Origin: Streptococcus cristatus AS 1.3089
GTDB lineage: Bacteria > Bacillota > Bacilli > Lactobacillales > Streptococcaceae
Direction of reading: 5' to 3'
Assembly: GCF_000385925.1 (NCBI RefSeq)
Contig: NC_021175.1
Location: forward strand, 1,590,213 to 1,654,212
Length of the DNA stretch: 64,000 bases
Shown here: positions 47,111 through 58,400 of the stretch, piece after piece
Layout of the letters: each line of letters starts with the position of its first letter
How positions within the stretch are numbered: position 1 is the stretch's first letter
Translations under genes and position numbers: made by a program
The notes under the pieces: generated by a model
What the model was told of the DNA's origin: nothing
Databases searched by the model: none
Seen by the model: the letters and a program-made list of their open reading frames with translations, nothing else

Positions 47111-48511
47111 CTACTTTTCTTTCACTTCTATTTCCGAATGACGATAGCCGTAGCCAAAGTAAATCAAAATTCCCAAAAGCAGGGCGATGCCAAAGGCCAA
47201 CCAAGTGTCCCAAGTGTACTGAGTCATAAAGGAAAGACAGATGACAATGGACAAAATCGGAGTTAGAGGCACCAGCGGAGTTTTAAACTCTCCTGCCTTG
47301 GGCTGCCCCTTTTCCTTGCGCAACTTCAAAATGGCAAAGGCCAGCATAATCAGATAGGCCAAAGTACAGATATTGAGGAAAGAAGCGATGCTGGCAAGAG
47401 GGAAGATACCCGCACAGATAGCTGAGGCAATCCCCACCAAGATAGTAGCATTTTGAGGTACGCGGCTAGTAGCAGTCAATTCCTTGAAAGACCGCGGTAA
47501 AAGTCCGTCACGCGCTATGCTGTAAATCATCCGAGACAAGGCATAGGTCATGGAGATACAGACCGTAATCAGGGTCAAAATAGCCACGATAGAGACATAA
47601 TTAGCCGCCCAATCCAGCCCAATACTGCGAAGGGAAAAGGCTACTGCATCTGGAACATTTAGCTTAGTATAGTGGACCAAGCCTGTCAATACCAAAGTTA
47701 CCAAGATATAGAGAATGGTCACGATCCCAAGGGAAAGGACAATGCCGCGCGGCACATTTTTTTGCGGTTCTTTAATCTCATCCACAGACATGGAAATCGA
47801 CTCAAAGCCGAGAAAAGCAAAGAACATCAGAGAAGCTCCAGCCATAATCCCCGTCTGTCCGCCATAAATCTGACCAAAGCCGAAGGGTGCAAAGTTAGAC
47901 CAATTCTCAGGTCGGAGATGGAAAAGCCCAACGAGAATAAAGAGAGCTAAGGCTGAGAATTTGAGGACGACCAAGGCTGAATTAAAGCGCAGGGCTGCTT
48001 TTGAGTTTAGAAGTACCACACCCGTCACAAAAAGAATGACCAAAATTGGCAAAATATCGACATAGGTCCCTGCTTGTGGAGCAAAAGTTCCATTTAAGGC
48101 AGTCGGTAACTGAAAACCAAAACCACCCAGTAGCCCTTTTAGGTAAGAGGCCCAACCAGAAGCCACACCTGATATAGCTGTCATAAATTCCATGATGGTC
48201 AGCCAACCAGCCATCCAGGCCGGAAATTCCCCTAAAACAGCGTAAATATAGCTGTAAGCTCCGCCATTAGCCGGGACTCGAGAGGCAAACTCTGCATAAA
48301 ATAAGGCAGAGATGCTGACACATAGGGCAGAAATCACGATCGACACAATCAAAGCTGGACCAGCATAAGTCGCCGCTCCAATTCCCGTAACCGTGAAAAT
48401 CCCGGTACCGACCATGGCACCGATCCCTAAAAGAATCAAATCCATCAGTTTCAGATGCCGCCGCATTCCCGTCCTGTTTTTACTGGCATCTTTTTTTCGA
48501 AAAATATTCAT
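47111..48511 (-). CDS. APC-family amino acid permease (cationic amino acid type)
   Basis: About 466 aa from MNIFRKKDAS (ATG 48511, GGAGGGAG upstream). It has about 12 helices, GIGAMVGTGIFTVTG at helix 1, and the CAT/YfnA-like pattern FFAFLGFESISMSVDEIKEPQKNVPRGI. Probably an amino acid/polyamine importer. Substrate is not determined by sequence. Distinct in subfamily from the AAT permease at 42069. Confidence 0.9.
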   Translation of the reverse strand: MNIFRKKDASKNRTGMRRHLKLMDLILLGIGAMVGTGIFTVTGIGAATYAGPALIVSIVISALCVSISALFYAEFASRVPANGGAYSYIYAVLGEFPAWMAGWLTIMEFMTAISGVASGWASYLKGLLGGFGFQLPTALNGTFAPQAGTYVDILPILVILFVTGVVLLNSKAALRFNSALVVLKFSALALFILVGLFHLRPENWSNFAPFGFGQIYGGQTGIMAGASLMFFAFLGFESISMSVDEIKEPQKNVPRGIVLSLGIVTILYILVTLVLTGLVHYTKLNVPDAVAFSLRSIGLDWAANYVSIVAILTLITVCISMTYALSRMIYSIARDGLLPRSFKELTATSRVPQNATILVGIASAICAGIFPLASIASFLNICTLAYLIMLAFAILKLRKEKGQPKAGEFKTPLVPLTPILSIVICLSFMTQYTWDTWLAFGIALLLGILIYFGYGYRHSEIEVKEK

Positions 48512-48613
48512 AGCAATCTCCCTCCAAGGCATAGATGGTTTATTATATCATAGATTGTTGGATTTACCAAAGTCTCATTTTATCTGCCCCTTTTTCATCA
48601 GGTAAAGAAAAGC

Positions 48614-48644
48614 AAAATAAGAAGCTGGGAAAACCCAACTTCTT
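48614..48644 (-). terminator. Terminator of the Bce-type ABC operon
   Basis: On the minus strand AAGAAGTTGGG tttt CCCAGCTTCTT is followed by ATTTTGCTTTT, directly after the permease stop. Confidence 0.85.
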
Positions 48645-50631
48645 ACATAGAGACAATTTTACGATAACTGCGGGAAGTAATCATGAAGACAATCACATAG
48701 CTGATAAAGAAGATTGCACAGACACCCAGCGTTACAGCTAGCATGAGAACTGAGTTAAGAACACCGAGGGCAGACAAGATCAAGCTCAGCATATGATAGG
48801 CAAAGGTCAGATGGATAAAGGCAAAGGCCAGCGGCAGGAAGAAAACAATCAAGATCTGTTTCCGAATGGTTTGTCTGATTTGCTTCTCATCCAGACCGAC
48901 CTTTTGTAGAATCATAAAGCGATCCCGATCCTCGTACCCTTCTGAAATCTGCTTGTAGTAGATGATGAGGATGGTCCCCAGCATAAAGACGATCGACAGA
49001 AAGATGCCGATGAAGAACATCCCACCCAGCATACCTTTGATTTCTTGCTTATCAAAAGCTGTTACCGAACCGTAGACTGCTTGGTTTTCAGGCAAGGTCT
49101 GATTAAACTGCTGCAATTTTTCTTGGTAAGCATCCCGCAGATTGCGCTGTTCTTCTGTTGACAGCTTTGTATCAAGCCAGCCATAATAATTAAGGTTTAC
49201 AGCATATTTATCCGTCATTGCAGAGAATATTTGGTCAGGGTTTTTAAGAACCATGTAGATTTTCTCTGGGACGATCATGTTCATCTGATCGGGTAAATGA
49301 CCAAAGATAAAGTCTTCTTTGAGTTCTTCCTTGATTTTAAAAGTCTGACCAGCCAGCTGCAAGTCTTGCTTGGGATCCAGTTTCACTCCTTGCTGGTAGA
49401 GCGCCACTTCATCATCTCCAAGATCAAGAGTTTTCCCCGTCATACTCTGATAATCCGCTTCTGAAACCGCCAGAATATAAGTTTTCGGTGTGACAAATTT
49501 TTGAGCGGCAGCGTTGATATCGAGCTGATTGCCAGCACGACTCGTCACTCCCATCGTATAGTATGGATAGACACCTTTCTTAGTGACTGGCAACTGCTGC
49601 TCATTCACAAACTCTGTCAGCACTTGGTCCATCTGCTCACCCGTGGTTCCTTTTCCTTGAATGCTAAAATCATGAGGAAACATAGCTTTTTGCATGTAGT
49701 CACCACCGGCATAGATGTTAGCACCGCCAGATAAGGTTACCAAGACCATGGTTGATAGGATAGCAATCGTTGCCAGGCCCACTGCATTTTTCTTCATGCG
49801 GAAAATCAGGTTGGAAACGGAAATCATATTATTGGGTTGGTAATAATAGGACTTCCTCTTTTTCAAAAATTGTAGAAAGACTGTAATTCCAGCATTAAAG
49901 AGTAGATAGGTGCCTAGAATCACAAAGAGCACCGCGACAAAGAATGTAAAGACTGCTGATAAAGGATTGGTCACTCCTAATGCAAGGAAGTAACCGTATG
50001 CCAAGGCTGCAAGTCCAAGTAGTGTCTGCAGGAATAAAAAGCGACTTTTCTTTTCTCCGCTATTCTTCTCTTTGACCAATTGCAGCGCATCAAGCTTTCT
50101 CAGGCGCAGACCATTGCTAATCATCAAGCAGAAAAAGACAAAAGCGTAGAAAATAGCAACCGCGATAACGACAGCAGGCTGAAAAGTTGACACCAAGACA
50201 ACCTTCATCGCCATGATTTTCAGCAAAAGAGCATAGATCAGCTTGTCAAACAAGAGTCCAATCCCTAGTCCGAGGATAAGGGTGACCAGACCAAATACCA
50301 GTAATTCGATCACCACCATGACAAAGATGTGGGATTTATTGAGCCCTAGCACACTGTAAAGGCCTAACTCTTTGGAGCGATTCTTGAAAACAAAGCTATT
50401 AGCATAAAAGACGATAATGCTGGTCGTGATGCTGACAATCACCATCCCCAAAGATAGCACCATAGAAACAGCACTTGCACCGGTCATTTTTACTAAATTG
50501 GGATTAAAGGTCAGGGAGAAAAAGATGTAGGAGATGGCGATGGATAGACAGGTCGCCAGGGCGAAAGGATAATAAAGCTTACGATTTTTGATTAAATTGG
50601 AAAGCGCAAGCTTACTAGTTAATCTAAGCAT
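48643..50631 (-). CDS. Bce/FtsX-type ABC transporter permease
   Basis: A 662-aa permease with about ten helices and a large extracellular domain (roughly residues 310-520) between helices 7 and 8, the layout of BceB/VraG peptide-detoxification permeases. FtsX-like segments occur near both ends; it ends TSRSYRKIVSM. It overlaps the ATPase gene by 8 bases. Family members protect against bacitracin and other cell-wall peptides and sense them for a partner kinase. No BceRS genes are near in this window. Confidence 0.92.
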   Translation of the reverse strand: MLRLTSKLALSNLIKNRKLYYPFALATCLSIAISYIFFSLTFNPNLVKMTGASAVSMVLSLGMVIVSITTSIIVFYANSFVFKNRSKELGLYSVLGLNKSHIFVMVVIELLVFGLVTLILGLGIGLLFDKLIYALLLKIMAMKVVLVSTFQPAVVIAVAIFYAFVFFCLMISNGLRLRKLDALQLVKEKNSGEKKSRFLFLQTLLGLAALAYGYFLALGVTNPLSAVFTFFVAVLFVILGTYLLFNAGITVFLQFLKKRKSYYYQPNNMISVSNLIFRMKKNAVGLATIAILSTMVLVTLSGGANIYAGGDYMQKAMFPHDFSIQGKGTTGEQMDQVLTEFVNEQQLPVTKKGVYPYYTMGVTSRAGNQLDINAAAQKFVTPKTYILAVSEADYQSMTGKTLDLGDDEVALYQQGVKLDPKQDLQLAGQTFKIKEELKEDFIFGHLPDQMNMIVPEKIYMVLKNPDQIFSAMTDKYAVNLNYYGWLDTKLSTEEQRNLRDAYQEKLQQFNQTLPENQAVYGSVTAFDKQEIKGMLGGMFFIGIFLSIVFMLGTILIIYYKQISEGYEDRDRFMILQKVGLDEKQIRQTIRKQILIVFFLPLAFAFIHLTFAYHMLSLILSALGVLNSVLMLAVTLGVCAIFFISYVIVFMITSRSYRKIVSM

Positions 50632-51391
50632 GAGCTTCTACCTCACTTGCCATGACCGTCAGCGTATCAGAAATCTCTTGGAACATCTGCCGCTCGGTCT
50701 TGTCACCGCGGAAGATTTGATTGTAAAGAATTCCATCCTTGATAAAGAGCACCCGCTTGGCCCGACTGGCTGCCGAGGTCGAGTGGGTCACCATGAGAAT
50801 GGTCTGGCCGCGGTCGTTGATATCGTCAAAGACATCCAAGAGGGCAGCCGAGGACTTGGAATCCAAGGCTCCTGTTGGTTCATCTGCCAGCAGAATCTCA
50901 GGCTCGGTGATAATGGCACGGGCTACTGCTACCCGTTGCTTCTGACCACCGGAAATTTCATAAGGGAACTTCTCTTGAAGTTTGTTAATCCCCAGCTCAT
51001 TGCAGGTCGTGACCAGCTTTTGCATCATCTCAGTAATAGGACGCCGAGAGAGGACCAAAGGCAGGAGGATATTATCCTTGACTGACAAGGTATCCAGCAA
51101 GTTGAAATCCTGAAATACAAAGCCTAATTTCTCCCGACGGAAGCTGGAAGCCTGGCTGTTTTTAATGGTTGCCGTATCAGTTCCGTTGAGGAAAACACGG
51201 CCTTCTGTCGGCTTGTCCAGCATAGCTAGAATATTGAGCAGGGTGGATTTCCCAGAGCCTGACTCCCCCATGATGGCGACATATTCGCCTTTTTCTACTG
51301 TAAAGTGAATGTCCTTCAGCGCCTCTACTTGGCTGCCCTGAAAGCGGGTCTTATAAATCTTTTTCACGTGTTGTACGTCTAATAATGTCAT
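50624..51391 (-). CDS. Bce-type ABC transporter ATPase
   Basis: A 255-aa MacB/BceA-like ATPase: Walker A GESGSGKST, Q-loop FVFQDFNLL, signature SGGQKQRVAVARA, Walker B ILLADEPTGALD and H-loop VTHS. It powers the adjoining permease. AAGAGGTTCAAGT lies upstream of the ATG. Its promoter carries a tandem repeat operator at 51555..51590 with TATGATAAT at 51520..51528. Confidence 0.95.
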   Translation of the reverse strand: MTLLDVQHVKKIYKTRFQGSQVEALKDIHFTVEKGEYVAIMGESGSGKSTLLNILAMLDKPTEGRVFLNGTDTATIKNSQASSFRREKLGFVFQDFNLLDTLSVKDNILLPLVLSRRPITEMMQKLVTTCNELGINKLQEKFPYEISGGQKQRVAVARAIITEPEILLADEPTGALDSKSSAALLDVFDDINDRGQTILMVTHSTSAASRAKRVLFIKDGILYNQIFRGDKTERQMFQEISDTLTVMASEVEAHA

Positions 51392-51519
51392 ACTTGAACC
51401 TCTTTTTATTTATGTGTAAAATGGCTATTTAGCTTATCTTTCAATACCTTATTAGCTAGCTCTGCTCTAAGATTAGCTGAGCTGCTGCCCCCTACTGAAA
51501 GCAAACTAAAAACGATACT

Positions 51520-51595
51520 ATTATCATACCGAAAAGCCCCATAAGTTTCCATAAGCTAATCTTTCATTTTGGACGCTAATCTTACATTTTTGTCA
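51520..51595 (-). promoter_or_regulatory. Promoter and tandem operator of the Bce-type ABC operon
   Basis: On the minus strand, AAAATGTAAGATTAGC (51590..51575) and AAAATGAAAGATTAGC (51570..51555) repeat with a 20-bp period. TATGAT starts at 51528, 42 bases after the start of the second repeat. The same arrangement occurs at 52103..52175. This suggests a shared response regulator bound next to the -35 region. Confidence 0.75.
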
Positions 51596-51720
51596 CTTAG
51601 CGTTCCTCAAGTTATATAAAAATCTGATGCTCATTGGAGGGAGCTGGCTGTATGATTTGCCTTGCTTTGCAAGTGTCCCTCTCTAAACTTTTAGTTCCAT
51701 TTGGACAAAAAGGTGGTGGG

Positions 51721-51892
51721 ACTGGGAAAAAAGGCCTAGCCTCTCAATTGTCTTTGGATTATCGAGCAAGACGCAGTGGTTGAGTGGGCTCTACTACGCT
51801 GATTTCATCAGCTTTTACAGCCCTACTCAACTGTGCGGAGGTGGGACGACGAAATCGAATTCTAACAAATTACCGATTTCTGTCCCACTCTC
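51721..51892 (+). repeat. ~175-bp three-hairpin repeat, copy 3
   Basis: The left hairpin is diverged (ACTGGGAAAAAAGGCCTAGCCTC) but the middle and right parts match copy 1 closely. It ends 24 bases from the stop of the 43-aa ORF. Confidence 0.88.
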
Positions 51893-51916
51893 CAGCCCCT
51901 TCACTGCATCTGCTTC

Positions 51917-52048
51917 TTAATGACTATATTGTAGCCAGAAATAATACTGGCTTGATGCACAGCCCAGTCTGGTTTTTTCGATTTCTTCTTTGGAAATCTT
52001 CTGCGCCATTGGTGTCTTTTGTTTATGGTTGAAGAGATTTGTTTTCAT
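51917..52048 (-). CDS. Orphan 43-codon ORF under the same promoter type as the Bce operon
   Basis: ATG 52048 is preceded by AGGAGG at 6 bases, a strong SD. The peptide begins MKTNLFNHKQKTPMAQ. After a run of six A (about 51970) the +1 frame would instead end ...HQASIISGYNIVIKKQMQ, so the 3' part could be frameshifted. No signal peptide, no GG leader, no known family. Promoter TATCAT at 52108 with a tandem-repeat operator upstream makes real expression likely. Confidence 0.5.
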   Translation of the reverse strand: MKTNLFNHKQKTPMAQKISKEEIEKTRLGCASSQYYFWLQYSH

Positions 52049-52102
52049 AGTGGGCCTCCTTTTATTTGGATCTTATTTTGATTTGTTTTTCCTTACACCT
52101 AT

Positions 52103-52175
52103 ATGATATAAAATTCCCCGTCCCGCTACCATCGAATAACCTTTCATTTTAAGCTTTAAACTTACATTTTTGTCA
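52103..52175 (-). promoter_or_regulatory. Promoter and tandem operator of the 43-codon ORF
   Basis: On the minus strand AAAATGTAAGTTTAAAGC (from 52170) and AAAATGAAAGGTTATTC (from 52150) have a 20-bp period, and TATCAT (52108..52103) starts 42 bases after the start of the second repeat. The geometry is identical to the Bce operon promoter. Confidence 0.7.
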
Positions 52176-52247
52176 TCTTAAACAGAAAGTTCGCGATTGA
52201 TAGTTCAGTTGCTCTATTTTCTACAAACCCCTAGAAAAACAGTAAAA

Positions 52248-52424
52248 GAGGCTGGGACAAAAGTCCTAGCCTCTCAATTGTCTTTGGGATTGTCGAGCAA
52301 GACGCAGTGGTTGAGTGGGCTCTACTACGCTGATTTCATCAGTCTTTTACAGCCCTACTCAACTGTGCGGAGGTGGGACGACGAAATCTAATTCTAACGA
52401 ATTACCGATTTCTGTACCACTCTC
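52248..52424 (+). repeat. ~175-bp three-hairpin repeat, copy 4
   Basis: Same element as copy 1 with a few extra bases and changes in hairpin 3 (GTACCACTCTC at its end, weakening the stem). It lies downstream of bgaA. Confidence 0.9.
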
Positions 52425-52468
52425 TTCATTCGACAGTTTTAGTTGTCAAGATTAATCCTCTACGAGAC

Positions 52469-55400
52469 TTAATCTTCTTTTTTCTTTAGTTTTGCTACAA
52501 GACTAGCTACTAAGCCTAACAGTCCCATTCCTGCCAGTGCTGCTACCTGCGCAGAACGGTTTCCTGTATTTGGCAAACGACCACTGTCTGTTTGACTTGC
52601 TTTTCTAGCTTCCGATTTTGTTTCTTCAGCATTTGTTTTTTCTTCCTCAGCTTTTGCTGGTGCTTGAGCAGGTCTTTCTGCTGCTGGCTGAGTCGGACTT
52701 TGATCTTTCTCAACTTCTACAATCCTAGTTTCGCCCTTACCGGTCTCTTCTGGTTTTTGAGGAGTCACATGGTGAGGTTCATGTGATGGCTGAGGAGTTT
52801 CTTTCTTCGTTCCGACGAGGACGATTCGATCTGTCGGAGCTTGTAGAACTTCTCGTAGCTTTTCTTCTCGCTTGCCATCTGGGTAAACTTCTGTAAGAAC
52901 TCGTTCCTGACCATTTTTGCCTTCTTGAGCCACACGCTTTTCTCCTATTTTGAGCGTCGGATCCTCTTTTTCAACTGTTTGGAAGTTGAGCTCTTGTTCG
53001 AGGACTTCTAGATTTGGAAGTTCCTCTTGGACAGCAGCTGCAGTTTTCCCAGTCACTGGTTTTTCCTTGGTCAATTGGATGCGATATTCCTTGACCTGCT
53101 TACCATTTTCTGAAACAAGGCGCACCAAGACTGGCAAATGGTCATCTCCACTATCCACAACCGTCGAAGCTACTTGATCGCTTTCTGCTACTGTGATCTT
53201 CGGACGTTGACCTGTATAAGTCACTTGATAATTCTGACGTTCTTGAGAGAAGTCTGGCAGTTCTTTTCCATCTACTAGAATCTTAGAATTTGTACTTTCC
53301 TTAGCCAATTCACTTGGTGCCAAGAAAGTCATCTCCGTCAGAGCAACTCCATTCTTGTCATCTTTTCTTTCCATCCGCCATCTCATCGCTTTAGACTGAA
53401 CAGCGTTAAAGCTTGCTGTGAGCTCCGTACCTGCCTGGATTTCCTGGTTGATGTTATATGGGACTGCCTCCCAGTTGTCAGGGTTGTTAAACGGATGATT
53501 TGGTTCGTAGGCTTGGTAGTTTGAGTAATAGACAGGAGCATCAAAATCTGGTCCAACATAGCGCTCTAAAACAAGTTTAGATGGTGCATCTGTTCCGCTA
53601 TCGGCAAAGAAGCGCAGTTTAGCTTGAACGACCGTCCGCTCAACAATCCTACCTTGGTCCTTGAAGATGACACCTACTGAGACTTCTGGATTCTCTGACG
53701 GAGTGGCAGACCAATTGGTCCAACGACGACTATCATCATGATCTCCATCATTGATATAGTCCACACGGTCATGAGAACCTGGGTCAATATCATTGGTTGC
53801 TGAAGCAAAGGCTTGATTGCTATTTTCATCATAATATGGATTGTCTGATACAGACTCGCCTTGCTTATCGGTCACTCGGACAGATAGCTCGACAGGTAGG
53901 TCACTACCTAGAAGGCGACCTCGAACAGTGAATTCACCAGCTTTTGCCAGATTTTCAGCCGGAACTGGCTCCCACTCAACAGTCAGGTCTTTGACTTCAT
54001 AGTCTGATGTACCAGTGAAGTAAACAGGAACTTTGTTTGGCAAGTCTAGACTTTGACCTAGGTGAAGCAAGCGAGACTGTTTCACTGCTGCTACCGGTTT
54101 GCGAGCCAGCAAGTCTTTATCATTTGTAAAGTGGAGACGGTATTCTCCGAGGATATCTCCATTCTCAGCTTTCACGACAACACGGACAGGATCTCCCTCA
54201 TGGACACTTGGCACGACTGTTGCCAGACCATTATTGCTGACACTAGCAGTTACTGCTGGTACTTGCCCATCGTTAGCTGGGAGATAATAGTCAGTCAAGC
54301 TTGGGTTAAAGTTTGGCAAGTCTTGACCAGCCACTTGGATGCGGGTTTCTGCCTCTTTCGCTGCCGCCACTTGTTTGGAGAAGATTTGGACTTCTGTGAT
54401 CGAGGTTCCCCACTTGTCATCCGCTCTCACCATACGAATCCGAAGGGCATAAGTATCGACTTTATCAAAGTTAAAGTGATTCATTTCCCCAGCTTTGAGT
54501 TGATCTGGTGCTTTGAGGTTGGTCACCGGTTTCCAGTTGGTAGCATCGTTGAAGACATGCTCTTCGCTTTCGACAAAGCTAGGATTTTTAGGCGCAGTCG
54601 GCACGGTCTTGCCAGCATAATACTCAATCACGTAGGATTTCGGAGCCCCAACGCCGTGATCTTCGTGGAAGGCTACGTTTAGATTGTCAACCGCCCGCTT
54701 GGTCATAATGCCAGAATCTCCAAAGAGAACGCCCACTGAAGCCTCATCTTGTCGGTTCCAGTTTGTCCAACGATTGGCTGGTTGGTCATTGTAAGAAATC
54801 ACCTTATCATTAACATAAGATACTGGGTCACTTGGATTAGAGTCCGAAGCAAAGGCCAGCGGCAATTCTGAACCTGTCCATTGGTCCGAAATATTGGCTC
54901 CATTTTCGGTCTTATCAGAGACACGGACATGGAGTTTGGTTGGCAACTGAGTGCCTTCTACCTGACCAGTGACCGTGAAGACGCCTTCTTTTTGATATTG
55001 ACTTGGCGAAATAGCGTCCCAAGCAACTTTTGCTGAAGAAACTTGCCCATTTGAATGGTAAGTCCGGACACTCTCTGGCAGGTGTGGTGCTTCCGCAAGT
55101 GGAGTTGTCACGCTGACTTCCTCTACTGCGACAATGCCTTCCACAGACACCTTAGCACGCGCTTCCTGCTCAATACCTTCAACTTTTCCGACCACTTCAA
55201 AAGTGTGGTAGCGATTAAGTTTTTCTTTTTCGACAGCCTGCCAAGTAACCTTATGAACTTTAGGGAAACCTTTTTCGTACTCAACCGTCACGGTTGTTGG
55301 CAGTTTTGGTTCTTGATGCAAGTCTGTTACCACATGGACTGGGCGGACTGCTTGAACCACTTTCTTCTCCGTATTGGCTTGAATCGCTAGTTCCACTTGC

Positions 55401-58400
55401 CCTTCAGCACCGTCATACTCTGCTTTCAGAGTCACATTTCCTGGTTTGTGCAGTTCTAAGCTTCCTTTACGAACGGCAACTTCTCCTTCACCTTTCGTAG
55501 AGAAGGCCACCTTATCTGCCTGTAAAACTGCCTGAGTGCCATCTTGATAGTGAGCCAAAACAGTTAATTGGGCAGTCTGGTCTTCTTTGAGACCGTCAGC
55601 TTGCTCAACTTGGAGACTCAAATGGTCAATTTTAGGAGCTTCTTCTAAGAATTGCACTGCATAAGTTTGCAGGGCCCCACCATCTTTTGGCTGTACATAA
55701 ATATTTGCGCGCATACCGTTTGAAGCACTAGCTTGAACCACTGTCACATCCGCATTTTCAGCTGTAGCTGCCACTGAAGGGAGTTGCGCTCCATAGGCAA
55801 GGCTTTGATAATGGACTGGTTTTTGACTAGTCAGGTCCGATACTGCCTCACCACCCACAGTCACTAGTGGCGTCACAGGTCCAGCTGCTTGCCCTTCTTC
55901 AACGAGCAAGGTAGCAGAAATGGTATCGCCTGCTAGATGACCTGTCATTGGAATACGAGAACCTGCCACAGACAATTTAGCTTGATCTTCTGGCGCGATT
56001 TCCCATCTATCTACATCATAATGTTCGACACTGCCGTCAGTTAGAGCAAGAGGGATCGACTTGTCTACACTGTTCAAGTCCGTTCCAGGAGCTACTCGTT
56101 TGATGACTGGCAATTCTCTTTCAACAGCTAAAACTTCCACACGTGCTTCTACTTGACGATCGTCTGCCTCTCCTTTAACGGTTACAATGCCTGAGTGGCT
56201 AACGTCTGCTTGTGACCAAGTTACAGGGCGTTCTGCACGACTACCGTCACTGTAAACAAAAGGAACTGTCGCTGGCAAGCTTGGAGCTTGTCCCAAAACT
56301 GTACGAACGTTTGGCACTTCTGTACCCAAAACAGTCTTTTCTTTCTGCTCGTCTTTGCCAGTAAAGACCGTCACTTGGTCTGATTTTAATAAACCAGAAT
56401 GGGCAGTCAGCGTGAATTTACCTGCTTGGTCTGTTGATTTGACAATGGCAACTCCTTTACCGTTAAAGGCTTTGCGGATCCAAGAACCGTCTGCTTGTTC
56501 CTTGTAACGTTCACGACTGGCTTGCTCACCATTATCTACACCGACAAGCTGGCCTTGTCCATGCAACTGGAAGCGAACAAGGTTATTAGCAGTTGGCACG
56601 ACATTGCCGTCACGATCGACGATTTCATAGTAGATATAGGTCAAGTCTTTTCCATCTGCTGCGATAGCATGTTCTTCCTTGACCAAGCGTACACCTGCTG
56701 GCTGACCTGCTGTGACAATCTTGTCGCGGGCAATTTCTTTACCTTGCTCATCACGAGCTACAGCTTCCAAAGTTCCCGGCTGATAAGCCACTTTCCACTC
56801 AAGGTAGAGTTCTTGAGGATTTGCTCCTTCTTGATAGCTACGACCGTCGCTGGTTTCTTTTTTATTAAATTTCTTAACTCCCAAAGATTGGTTGTTCAAG
56901 TACAATTCGACACTAGCAGCGTTGGAGTATGCACGGACTGGTATTTTATTTTCAGCATCTGCAACATTGTCCGCTAAATCTTGATCTTCCCAGTTCCAAT
57001 GAGGAAGCAGGTGAACCATCGGTTTCTTCTTAGCTGAAACCCACTGACTTTGGTAAAGGTAATAGTCATTTTTCGGAATGCCCGCCGTGTCCACTATTCC
57101 AAAGTAAGAACTTTTCACAGGCGTGTTGTTTTGGTTGTGCCAAGGAGTTGGCTCGCCGATATAGTCTGTGCCTGTCCAGATAAATTGTCCTGCATAGCCC
57201 GCATTGTCTCGGTCAAAAGTCCAAGAAGCAGTGGCCGTTTTTCCCCAACCGACACGGTCATTCCCATAGTCAGACTGCTCATAGTTGCGCCAAGATTGAT
57301 TGCTTCCAACCCATTCTTGCTCTGGATGGAAATAGCTACCACGCGTACGAGTTGCCGAAGATGTTTCAGAACCATAAATCAACCAGTTTGGATGTTTGGC
57401 ACGTAAGGCCTTGTAATTATCTTCTGAGTAGTTAAAGCCAACCGCATCCAGTTCATCTGCGATTTTTTCATGACCACCACTACCATCACCAAAGCGGAAT
57501 TTGTCAGCTCCCATCGTGACATAGCGGGTCTTATCAACTGACTTGATGACCTTGACTAAGCGTTTAACCGTCGCTAACGAATGAGCATCGCCGTTTGCTT
57601 CACCGATTTCATTTCCGATTGACCACATAACGATGGCAGGATTATTTTTGCCTCTTTCAACCATGGTCCGCAGGTCATAGTCAGACCATTTTTCACCCTT
57701 TTTAGCTTCTGGGTGAGTCGCATCTTTTTCAAAGAAACGACCGTAGTCATAAGGCTTCTTGCCTCCATACCAAGTATCAAAAGCCTCTTCTTGGACCATC
57801 AGCCCCAGCTCTGCCGCAATCTGCAAAGTCTGTTCGCTGGCAGGATTGTGGGTCGTACGAATCGAGTTGACCCCCATTTCCTTCATTTGCTTGAGGCGAC
57901 GATACTCTGCCTTATAGTTTTCTTCTGCTCCTAGAGCCCCGTGGTCATGGTGCAAGGATACTCCGTGGAATTTGACCTTCTGGCCATTGAGAGAGAAGCC
58001 TTCATTTGGAGTCCAGTTGTAATAACGATAGCCAAACAAGTCTTTCTTAGCATCGACCAATTGACCATCACGATAAATCCGTGTCACCAATTCGTACAAG
58101 GCAGGATTGTCTTTAAACACAGTCCACAATTCCGGCTTTTCTACTTCTAAGCTTGCCTGGATAGTACTGCTTTCGTGGGCTTTTATTTTTTGGCTAGCAG
58201 TACGAATAAGGTCTGTGACTGCCTCACCACCACGTCTGACAATCTGATATTCCGCTGTGATTTCATGGTCTTTATCGTCTGTATTGACAATCTTACTCGT
58301 CACATGAGTTGCAACCTTACCGTCTTGCTGCTTCTCAAGTTCTGGCGTTAAGATAGTTGTACTATTTTTCTCAACATGCACCTTATCTGTCACTTGCAAA

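Noticed and set aside
54062-54682. 206-codon plus-strand frame opposite bgaA
   Set aside because: Antisense to a clear coding region with no start signal or recognisable domain.
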